DNA of 64,000 bases, taken from the NCBI RefSeq assembly GCF_900111005.1, contig NZ_FOFV01000002.1, positions 62,001 to 126,000 on the forward strand. The letters are read 5' to 3'. Position 1 is the stretch's first letter. Each line of letters starts with the position of its first letter. Shown here piece by piece: positions 25,577 to 32,282 of this stretch. The translations under genes and the position numbers were made by a program. This DNA comes from Lentzea albida (lineage in GTDB: Bacteria; Actinomycetota; Actinomycetes; Mycobacteriales; Pseudonocardiaceae). A model generated the notes under the pieces. That model saw only the letters and a list, made by a program, of their open reading frames with translations. It was not told the DNA's origin and made no database searches.

Positions 25577-25584
25577 AGCTTTGA

Positions 25585-25618
25585 GGTCATGTCGTGCGGG
25601 TAACCGCACGACATGACC
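25585..25618 (+). terminator. Perfect 15-bp hairpin terminating the GH30 pair
   Basis: Arms GGTCATGTCGTGCGG (25585-25599) and its exact complement (25604-25618) around a GTAA loop, 8 bp after the GH30 stop codon. The 3' arm contains the ATG (25613) of the next small gene, so the hairpin could also control its translation. Confidence 0.75.
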
Positions 25619-25747
25619 GATCCCATCAACCCGGAAGCACCGCATTCGCCGGGAACGCCCAGCCTCGACGACCTCGACGTCGAGATCGTCGAGGAGCCCG
25701 AGATCCCGCAGGAGACGACCGAGGACGAGAGCGAGCCGCCGGACTAG
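25613..25747 (+). CDS. Small acidic protein (44 residues), unknown function
   Basis: An open frame of 44 codons, MTDPINPEAPHSPG at the start and ending in DESEPPD. Codons are almost all G/C-ending, which supports real coding. The protein is strongly acidic and proline-rich, and has no Cys or Lys. The central 'LDDLDVEIVEE' resembles leader-peptide motifs of some actinobacterial RiPP precursors (FxLD-like), but there is no modifying enzyme nearby, so this is only a speculation. The start codon lies inside the 3' arm of the terminator hairpin, with no ribosome-binding site. A terminator read-through or leaderless start would be needed. Confidence 0.45.
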   Translation: MTDPINPEAPHSPGTPSLDDLDVEIVEEPEIPQETTEDESEPPD

Positions 25748-25910
25748 TCCGTGTCCCGTCAGTTCGTCCGGTGGCAGGCGCGGGCGAGCGACCCGGAGAC
25801 GGTGCCGCCGCGATGACCTCATACCGGGTTGTATTCGGGCATCGCGGCGGTGCCGTCTCCGGGGCCCTCGCCCGCTACTGCCGCCCGACGAGACTGCCGG
25901 GGCACGGACT
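25746..25910. repeat. 165-bp long imperfect palindrome between convergent genes
   Basis: Left arm 25746-25815 and right arm 25840-25910 are near-complementary over about 70 bp, with a few mismatches and one 1-nt bulge, around a 24-nt loop (25816-25839). The inner 35 bp (25781-25815 with 25840-25874) have only four mismatches. The ends are AGTCCGTG and CACGGACT. It begins at the stop codon of the small acidic gene and ends ten bases before the stop of the convergent gene. This is far longer than a terminator and fits a MITE-like or dispersed intergenic repeat. Confidence 0.75.
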
Positions 25911-25920
25911 GACCCGGCCG

Positions 25921-26196
25921 TCAGGCGCGGGCCGGCACCACGGCCCGCGCACCGGGGAGGAACGAGCGCGCCGCCGTCAGCAGCGTGCGGGCCTCCATCA
26001 ACTCGCCGTACTCGAGGTGCTCGTCCGCGGCGGCGACGTGCGCCAACGCCCGCTGGGGCGCGTCCGGGGAGTCCATCACGGCCTGGGCGAGGCACTTGCG
26101 CGCCCGTTCGGTCTGCTCGCCGAGGTCATGACCCGACGTGGCGCGGATCAGGGCGAGAGCGTCGCGGATGGCGCGGTCGAGTGTGCTGGAACGCAT
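25921..26196 (-). CDS. Hypothetical 91-residue helical protein
   Basis: A short, soluble, mostly alpha-helical protein ('LDRAIRDALALIRATSGHDLGEQTERARKCLAQAVMD', 'LAHVAAADEHLEYGELMEARTLLTAARSFLP') with a TPR-like helical pattern. No family recognised. It is convergent with the small acidic gene across the 165-bp palindrome. Codon usage is strongly GC-ending, which supports a genuine gene. Confidence 0.65.
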   Translation of the reverse strand: MRSSTLDRAIRDALALIRATSGHDLGEQTERARKCLAQAVMDSPDAPQRALAHVAAADEHLEYGELMEARTLLTAARSFLPGARAVVPARA

Positions 26197-26282
26197 GGAG
26201 TTGCCGCCTTCGGAACAGCCGGGGACGTGGTGCGCCGACTGCTTGACGCGGCACCGGCTACCCGCGTCCTCCGCCGGTCAAA

Positions 26283-26687
26283 CTACGAAAGCACCGCGCG
26301 CTGCGAGGGCACGAACGCGGCGAAGTCGCGGTTCGCCCGGCCGTGCTCCTCGTGCAGCAGCCCGGACACCCAGCTCACCACCGCGTCCGGCGACGGGCGC
26401 GGGTCACCTTCCAGGCGCGCGACCTCGACGAGCTCACCGAGCCGGTCCTCCACGGCCACCGCCCACCCGGTCAGCTCGTTCCACACGAGCGCCACGTAGT
26501 GGTCGGGGAAGTCGGGCAGCCGGCCGTCCAGCGCCACGTAGGCGGTCACCATCGGCTCCATGTCGGCGCACGAGCTGTCCCCGCGCAGGCCGAGCCCCGT
26601 GACCACCTGTGTCAGGTAATGCCGCACCTCGCGCACGGCGGAATCGTCGAAGTCGATCTCGATGTCGATGCCGGGCTCGATGCTCAT
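26283..26687 (-). CDS. DUF6292-family protein
   Basis: A 134-residue protein with the DUF6292 pattern: 'VREVRHYLTQVVTGLGL', then 'TAYVALDGRLPDFPDHYVALVWNELTGWAVAVED', then a helical tail. The family is common in Pseudonocardiales and of unknown function. I start at ATG 26687 (MSIEPGID) rather than 26738, because the extra 17 residues look non-coding. It is 86 bp from the preceding small gene and possibly in one unit with it. Confidence 0.75.
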   Translation of the reverse strand: MSIEPGIDIEIDFDDSAVREVRHYLTQVVTGLGLRGDSSCADMEPMVTAYVALDGRLPDFPDHYVALVWNELTGWAVAVEDRLGELVEVARLEGDPRPSPDAVVSWVSGLLHEEHGRANRDFAAFVPSQRAVLS

Positions 26688-26759
26688 GGCGCGCGGATAC
26701 CCCGGCGGGGTGTGGCCAAACACGACGTGACCGACCACACCCGCATGGAGCAGTCCAGG

Positions 26760-28130
26760 TCAGCCGCCGTAGGGGTTAGCGGCCTTCTTCGCGGCGTAGG
26801 TGAGCATCGGCCTGACCTTCGCCCAGTGCCCGTCCTGGCACGGGTACGCGGGCAGGAACCCGGCGCAGTCGCCCTGCCAGTTGCCGATCTCCCAGGTGTA
26901 GTGCGGGACGCCGAGCTCGCCGTACACCCAGTCGTCGATCGAGCCGCCCGCGGTGTAGAGCAGCTCACCCGGCTGGCCGTACTCCCAGTCCGCACCGGCG
27001 AGCTGGGCCATGTCCTTCGCCATCGCGCGCAACGGCCCGTCGTTCGGCGACGGCGTGGTCGTGTAGCCCCACGGCAGCAGGACGACGTTCAGCGCGGAGT
27101 GCATGGTGATGACCATGCCGCGCGTCTTCGGGTCGGCCGGGTCGGTCAGGGCGGGGCCGCGCGTGTCCGGGAAGAGCCCGCGGAAGAGCTTCTCGAGCGC
27201 CCTGGTCTCCACCTCGGAGTCGGGGTTCGGGCCGCGGTAGACCTGGTGGCACGGGTCGGACGACGTGCCGTTGTCGCCCCACTGCGCGTCGAAGTTCCGG
27301 TTGACGTCGATGCCGATCTGGGCGTTCGGGTCCTCGGTCGTCGGGCACTGCCTCGGGCCGTTGGTGTGGTTCGCGTTCTTGCGCTGCAGCTTCGGCGAGT
27401 CACCGCCGGACTGGACGATCTGCACGCCGTCCGGGTTCGCGATCGGCACGACCCACACCTCGGTCGTGTCGAGCAACGACGTGACCTCGCGGTCCTTGCC
27501 GTAACCCTGCGTGAGGTGGTCGATCCAGCGCCATGCCATGTCGCCGGTGGTGATCTCGCGGGCGTGGATCTGCCCCGACACGACCAGCCGCGGCTTGCGG
27601 GAGTCCGGGTTCAGCCGGCAGTCGCCGGGGCCCGACCTCGTGATGCAGACGGCCTTGAGGTCGTACCCGCCGGCGCCCTGGGTCTTGCGCCACGAGTCGC
27701 CGTAGTCGACGACGGTCGCGAGGCGCGGGTACCGGCCCGCCACCTGGTCGAGGTGGGCGTGGTGGGCCTTGACCGTGCGATAGCCGCCGTAATAGGTCTC
27801 GTTGATCCCGTGGCCCTGCGTCTTCGCCGTGGACGACGGCGGCGCCATGACGGACTCGACCGCGCCCGTGTAACCGGCCTCGGTGAGCCTGGTGTGCGTG
27901 TCCTTCGACCCGAGCACGAACAGGTCGTCGCCGTCGCGCTGCTCCAGCACGTCGAACCCGCGGGCCAGCAGGTCCTGGGCCTTCTGCCCGAGCGGGGCGG
28001 GAACGCGGTAGACGTACGTCGGGCCCTCCTGCGCCGCGACGGGCGCCGGTGGCTCCGCCGTGGACGTGCCGACGAGCAACACGGCGCTGGCAACCCCCGC
28101 CAGCACAAGACTCAGCTCTCGCTGCCTCAT
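26760..28130 (-). CDS. Secreted zinc carboxypeptidase, M14 family
   Basis: A 456-residue exported metallopeptidase with a signal peptide of about 27 residues (LSLVLAGVASAVLLVGTSTAEP). An N-terminal propeptide-like region precedes the M14 domain (about 110-450). Zinc ligands are in 'HAREITTGD' (HxxE) and 'TMHSALNVVL'; the substrate-binding 'DVNRNFDAQWG' and the catalytic Glu in 'YTWEIGNW' are present. It removes C-terminal amino acids from peptides outside the cell. ATG 28130 follows AGGGGGT. It stands as a single gene. Confidence 0.9.
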   Translation of the reverse strand: MRQRELSLVLAGVASAVLLVGTSTAEPPAPVAAQEGPTYVYRVPAPLGQKAQDLLARGFDVLEQRDGDDLFVLGSKDTHTRLTEAGYTGAVESVMAPPSSTAKTQGHGINETYYGGYRTVKAHHAHLDQVAGRYPRLATVVDYGDSWRKTQGAGGYDLKAVCITRSGPGDCRLNPDSRKPRLVVSGQIHAREITTGDMAWRWIDHLTQGYGKDREVTSLLDTTEVWVVPIANPDGVQIVQSGGDSPKLQRKNANHTNGPRQCPTTEDPNAQIGIDVNRNFDAQWGDNGTSSDPCHQVYRGPNPDSEVETRALEKLFRGLFPDTRGPALTDPADPKTRGMVITMHSALNVVLLPWGYTTTPSPNDGPLRAMAKDMAQLAGADWEYGQPGELLYTAGGSIDDWVYGELGVPHYTWEIGNWQGDCAGFLPAYPCQDGHWAKVRPMLTYAAKKAANPYGG

Positions 28131-28232
28131 TCTGTCCGACCCCCTGTTGGAGACAGTCATGTCCGCATGCGCGGCACACGCTCCCACAGAAGCACTTCGT
28201 TCGCCCACCACTCGAGCGTCTCAACAGCCATC

Positions 28233-28967
28233 ATGGTGACCATGCGATTCGAGACCGTCGAACGCCGCCGCGTGCGTTCCGGCATGGCCGACGTGGAACA
28301 GGACCGCGATCGCCGCGAGGCCTGGCTCATCAGCGTCGACGGCACTCCTCGATCCTATGTGGACCTCCTGGACCCCGCCGACCTGCCGTTCGGCGTCACG
28401 CGCAGGATCGCGGACGTGGTCGACGCGCTGCCGCCGGGTCCGCTCAACGCCCTGCACATCGGTGGTGCGGCAGGCAGTCTGCCGCGCTACGTCCAGCACG
28501 TCCGCCGCGGCTCCGACCAGCTGGTCGTGGACGCCGACGACGCCATGGTCGACCTCGTCAACGCCCACCTCCCGGTGCCCACCGGGATCTCCGTGCGGGC
28601 CGGGAACGGAGTGGACGCCCTGCGCGCCGCCCGTGATCTCGACCTGGTCGTGCTCGAAGCCGTTGTCCTGCCGGAAGAACTCGCGAGCGAGGACTTCCAG
28701 CGGTACGTCGCCGAGGCGTTGACGGGCTCCCGCACGTACGTCGTGAACGTGGTCGACCAGCCGGATCTGTCCGCGACCACCAGGCTGATCGACGTCGTGG
28801 CCGCCCGGTTCGGCGTGCCGCTGGTGATCGCCGATCTGGGCTTGCTGGCGGGAACCGGTCCCGGCAACGTGGTCCTCGTGTCCACCGAGGCGGTCCTGCC
28901 CGTCGCCCAGCTCGACGCCAGGGCGCGCGAAGCCCGTTTCCCCGCTGCCGTCTCGGTGGGACTCTGA
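28233..28967 (+). CDS. Spermidine synthase-like / SAM-dependent methyltransferase-fold protein
   Basis: A 244-residue Rossmann protein of the spermidine synthase-like group. After an N-terminal beta region ('AWLISVDGTPRSYVDLLDP') it has motif I 'LNALHIGGAAGSLPRYV', motif II 'SDQLVVDADDAMVDLVN' and 'VRAGNGVDALRAARDLDLVVLEA'. Actinobacteria have many such proteins that do not make polyamines. ATG 28233 or 28242 could be used. It is divergent from the M14 peptidase gene. No substrate can be assigned. Confidence 0.72.
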   Translation: MVTMRFETVERRRVRSGMADVEQDRDRREAWLISVDGTPRSYVDLLDPADLPFGVTRRIADVVDALPPGPLNALHIGGAAGSLPRYVQHVRRGSDQLVVDADDAMVDLVNAHLPVPTGISVRAGNGVDALRAARDLDLVVLEAVVLPEELASEDFQRYVAEALTGSRTYVVNVVDQPDLSATTRLIDVVAARFGVPLVIADLGLLAGTGPGNVVLVSTEAVLPVAQLDARAREARFPAAVSVGL

Positions 28968-29090
28968 TCGCGGCACGACGCACCTGCGGGTTCACCACAG
29001 GGACGCGCTTGTCCGGGCACCCGCCCGCCAGTCCGAACGCGACGTCGAGCGCCTCCGGGTGCGCGTCACGCCCAGGGCCCGGGCCGGTGG

Positions 29091-29368
29091 GCCATGGGCG
29101 GGCTCCGCGCTTCACCCTGCCCGACCTGCTGAGCCATGCGCGCGACCCACGCCTCCGGCGCCTCGCCCTGCCCACCGACTCGACCCGGTAGGCCATGCGC
29201 GGGCTCCACACCTCCCACACTTCGCCCTGCCCGCCGGCCCGACCCGCTGAACCATCCGCGGGCTCCACACCTCCCGCACCTCGCCCTGCCCACCGGCCCG
29301 ACCCGCTGAGCCATACGCGGGCCCCACACCTCCCGCACCTCGCCCTGCCCGCCAGGCCCGACCCCTAC
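29091..29368. repeat. 59-bp tandem repeat (four full copies plus one partial)
   Basis: Units start at 29133, 29192, 29251 and 29310, each exactly 59 bp; a shortened degenerate copy precedes them from about 29091. The consensus includes GCCATGCGCGGGCTCC, CCTCGCCCTGCCC and CGACCCGCTGA. The last unit runs into the 3' end of the GntR gene and supplies its stop codon region. Because 59 is not a multiple of three, the open frames across it are artefacts. Positions 28968-29090 before it show nothing recognisable. Confidence 0.88.
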
Positions 29369-30015
29369 ATCCGGTCCAGCAACCGAGCCCGCGCGATCTC
29401 CAGGTGTGCCGTCATCGCCGCGCGAGCCCCCTCCGCGTCCCCCGCCACCAACGCGTCCACGATCGCCCGGTGCTCCGTGATCGTCTGCACCCCGAACGGC
29501 TGCTGGAAGTTCAGCCGGAACAGGTGCAGGTGGCAGTGCGTCTTCGCGAACGCCTGGAGAACGGCCTCGTTCCCCGCGATCCGCAGGACCAGCTCGTGCA
29601 GGCGCTGGTCGTGCGCGGTGAGGTTCTTGTAGTCGTCGTAGGCGTCGTCCGCGGGGGCGGCCGGGCAGGTGGCGAGTTCCTCCTCGACGAGGGCCACGGA
29701 CTCCGGGGTCATGCGGGCCGCCGCCAGGGCTGCCGACGGGGGTTCCAGCAGCAGGCGGAGGGCGTAGAGGTCGTCGACCTGCTTGCGGTTCAGCAGGTCC
29801 GTCACGCTGTAGCCGCGCAACGGGAGCCTGCTGACCAGTTCTTCCGATTCGAGGCGGGCCAGGGCTTCCCGGATCGGCGTCGGGGAGACGTCCAGCTGCC
29901 TTGCCAGCTCGTCGATGTTCACACGGGCGCCCGGGGCGATGCCGTCACTCATGATGAGGGCGCGGATCTGCTCGTAGACGTCGTCCGCCAGCACGCGCCT
30001 GGCCGGTATCCGCAA
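29365..30015 (-). CDS. GntR-family regulator, FadR/FCD subfamily
   Basis: A regulator of about 216 residues with an N-terminal winged helix ('VYEQIRALIMSDGIAPGARVNIDELARQLDVSPTPIREALARLESEELV') and a C-terminal FCD domain with metal-binding His residues ('HDQRLHELVLRIAGN', 'EHRAIVDALVAGD'). FCD regulators usually respond to sugar acids or other carboxylates. The best start is TTG 30015, because AGGAG sits 5 bp before it; GTG at 30018 or 30021 overlaps or crowds that site. It is the last gene of the operon starting at 39372 and probably binds the palindrome at 39393-39404. Confidence 0.9.
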   Translation of the reverse strand: MRIPARRVLADDVYEQIRALIMSDGIAPGARVNIDELARQLDVSPTPIREALARLESEELVSRLPLRGYSVTDLLNRKQVDDLYALRLLLEPPSAALAAARMTPESVALVEEELATCPAAPADDAYDDYKNLTAHDQRLHELVLRIAGNEAVLQAFAKTHCHLHLFRLNFQQPFGVQTITEHRAIVDALVAGDAEGARAAMTAHLEIARARLLDRM

Positions 30016-30036
30016 CACCACTCCTGAGGCTCCCGT

Positions 30037-31380
30037 CTAGTTCTTGGCCAGTATCTCCTGCGAGACGCGTTCCATCTCGGCGAACACGTCGTCGGAGCGC
30101 TGGCCCGCGAAGTACGCCTCGAAGAGGGGTTGTTCCGCCGACTGGACGGCCGAGCCGTTGGCGTAGGCGGTGGACGGGTGCAGGACGCCGTCCTTCACGT
30201 ACTGGTTGAAGACGGTGAGGTCCACGCCCTGCGACTTCATGGACGTCACGGTGTTGTCCATGGCCGCCGGGATCGACGGGAAGAACGTGCCGGTCGCGCC
30301 CGCCCTGGTCTGGCACTCCTCGCCGCCCATGTAGCTGACCCACCGCCAGGTCAGGTCCGGGTTCTTGGTGCCCGCCCAGATGTTGTTGCCATTCGAGTTG
30401 GACAGGACCGAGCGCGTGCCGTCGGGACCGAGGACGGTCGGGGCGATGCCCACCTTCACGCCCGGGATCTTGCCGAACGACGGGGCGGACCAGGAGCCGC
30501 CCATGGTCATGGCGACCTTGCCCGAGCCGATCAGGTCCACGTCGGAGATCGTGGACTGGCTGCCGGTCGTGAAGGTGCCGAGCTTCGGGGAGAAGCCGCG
30601 GTCGGTGAGCGACAGGACCCACTTCATCGTCTTGGTGAAGCGCGGATCGGTGTAGTTGAACCTGGTGGGCCACTGGTCCTTGTCGCCCAGCCGCCAGCCG
30701 AGCGTGTTGACGAACGGGGCCCACGAGGTCTCGCCGATGAAGCTGCGGCCCGCCATCGCGCCGATGCCGTAGGTGGCGATCTGGGTCTTGTCGAAACCCG
30801 GTTCGTCGCCGTGCCTGCCGTTCTTGTCGACGGTCAGGCGGGCGACCACCTTCTCGAACGTGCCGCCGTCGTCGGGGTTCCAGGTCAGCTTCTGCACGTC
30901 GGCCTCCGGCACGCCGGCCTTGGCCAGCATGTCGGCGTTGTAGTAGAGCGCGGACGCCGCCCAGTCCAGCGGGAGCGCGTACTGCTTGCCGTCGGTGAAC
31001 TTCCACGTGTCCAGGCCGACGGAGTACCTCTTGGTGTCCAAAGAGGACTTGGTGATGAGGTCGTCCAGCGGCATCAGCTGGTGCTGCGAGGCGTAAGCCT
31101 GGAGGAACTGCACGGAGTTCTGGAACGCGTCCGGCGCGGTGCCCGCGACGAAGCCCGCGGTGAGCTTGGTGAAGTAGTCGTCGACGTTGTAGCGGGTGAT
31201 CTTCACGTCGACACCGGGGTTGGCGGCCTCGAACGCCTTCTCGCACTCGCCGTAGGCGACCGCCTGCTTGTCGTCCCACGTCCACCAGTTCACGGTGTTG
31301 CCCGAGCCGGAGTCGGAGCTCCCGCACCCGGCGACGACCAGGGCTGTTGCTGCTACCAGGGCAGCGGCGGCGATTTTCAT
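30037..31380 (-). CDS. ABC transporter solute-binding lipoprotein (CUT1 sugar family)
   Basis: A 447-residue extracytoplasmic binding protein. The signal peptide ends in a lipobox (VVAGC at about residues 15-19), so it is lipid-anchored. The mature part is a class I sugar-binding fold: 'NTVNWWTWDDKQAVAYGECEKAFEAANPGVDVKI' and 'GKVAMTMGGSWSAPSFGKIPGVKVGIAPTVLGPDG'. It delivers an oligosaccharide to the permeases encoded at 34432-36282. Its start overlaps the CE7 esterase stop by 4 bp. Putting the binding protein downstream of the permeases is unusual. Confidence 0.9.
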   Translation of the reverse strand: MKIAAAALVAATALVVAGCGSSDSGSGNTVNWWTWDDKQAVAYGECEKAFEAANPGVDVKITRYNVDDYFTKLTAGFVAGTAPDAFQNSVQFLQAYASQHQLMPLDDLITKSSLDTKRYSVGLDTWKFTDGKQYALPLDWAASALYYNADMLAKAGVPEADVQKLTWNPDDGGTFEKVVARLTVDKNGRHGDEPGFDKTQIATYGIGAMAGRSFIGETSWAPFVNTLGWRLGDKDQWPTRFNYTDPRFTKTMKWVLSLTDRGFSPKLGTFTTGSQSTISDVDLIGSGKVAMTMGGSWSAPSFGKIPGVKVGIAPTVLGPDGTRSVLSNSNGNNIWAGTKNPDLTWRWVSYMGGEECQTRAGATGTFFPSIPAAMDNTVTSMKSQGVDLTVFNQYVKDGVLHPSTAYANGSAVQSAEQPLFEAYFAGQRSDDVFAEMERVSQEILAKN

Positions 31381-32282
31381 GGCTTCTCCAGGAGACGGGA
31401 TCGGAACGCGTCGAGTGCGATGTCGAGGTCATCTGAGCCGCCCGCCTCGTGGGCGCTGTGCTCCCAGACGGCCATCTGCTTGGGTCCGGCGTAGGCGTGG
31501 TAGGCGCCGAACACGGTGGACGGCGGCACGATGTCGTCCATCAGGCCGACCGAGAACCACGCGGGTGCCGCGGCCCGGGAGGCGAACCCCACACCGTCGA
31601 AGTAGGACAGGGTCGGGAAGACGTCGGAACGCCGGTTCTCGGCGATGTAGGTCGTGAGTTCGGTGTACGGCGGCCGCCCGCAGACGTCCAGCGCCCTGCG
31701 GAGGTCGCAGAGGAACGGCGCCTGCGCGTGCACGGCCGCCAGGTCGGGCACCAGGCCCGCCACGGCCAGCGCGATCCCGCCGCCCTGGCTGTTTCCGATG
31801 ATGGCGACATCCGAGGAGCCCAGGGCGCGGACGGCGTCGACCGCGCGCACCGCGTCCACGAACACGCGGCGGTAGAAGTAGGTGGAGCGGTCGGTGATGC
31901 CGCGGGTCAGGAACCCGGTGCCGCCGCGCTGGTCCCGCACCTCGACCTGCAGGTGCGCGAACCCGGCACTGGCCCACGTCAGGTTCTCGACCGCGCTGCC
32001 CCGGTTGCCGCCGTACCCGTGGTACTGGACCACGGCCGGAAGGCCCGTAACCCCGCGGGGAGTCCGCAGCCAGGCCCGGATGCGATCGCCATCGCAACCC
32101 GTGAACGACACGTCGTACACGTCGAGCGTCCGCAGCGGCGTGGCGACCGGCACCGCCTCGACCGCGAGATCGAGCGAACGGGCTTCGGCGAGCGTCGAGT
32201 CCCAGAACGAGTCGAAGTCGTCGGGACGGACGTAAGAACTGCGGTACTCCCCCAGCGCGTCCAGGCCGAGATCGGTCAGCAC
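31377..32282 (-). CDS. Carbohydrate esterase family 7 (acetyl xylan esterase / cephalosporin-C deacetylase type)
   Basis: A 301-residue cytoplasmic alpha/beta hydrolase of CE7. Motifs: 'QYHGYGGNRGS' oxyanion region, 'RGGTGFLTRGITDRSTYFYRRVFVDAVRAVD', nucleophile Ser in 'GNSQGGG', Asp in 'LMDDIVPPST' and His in 'EHSAHEAGG'. CE7 enzymes remove acetyl groups from imported short oligosaccharides. The start (GTG) overlaps the GH95 stop by 7 bp and its stop overlaps the next start by 4 bp. No signal peptide, so it acts after uptake. Confidence 0.9.
   Translation of the reverse strand: MLTDLGLDALGEYRSSYVRPDDFDSFWDSTLAEARSLDLAVEAVPVATPLRTLDVYDVSFTGCDGDRIRAWLRTPRGVTGLPAVVQYHGYGGNRGSAVENLTWASAGFAHLQVEVRDQRGGTGFLTRGITDRSTYFYRRVFVDAVRAVDAVRALGSSDVAIIGNSQGGGIALAVAGLVPDLAAVHAQAPFLCDLRRALDVCGRPPYTELTTYIAENRRSDVFPTLSYFDGVGFASRAAAPAWFSVGLMDDIVPPSTVFGAYHAYAGPKQMAVWEHSAHEAGGSDDLDIALDAFRSRLLEKP

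Noticed and set aside
26343..28232. Upstream extension of the methyltransferase-like gene opposite the M14 peptidase
   Set aside because: The region is antisense to a clear secreted carboxypeptidase; protein features begin only after ATG 28233.
28558..29338. Overlapping open frames on both strands across the 59-bp repeat
   Set aside because: Repeat length is not a multiple of three, so the periodic peptides in several frames are by-products of the tandem DNA repeat.
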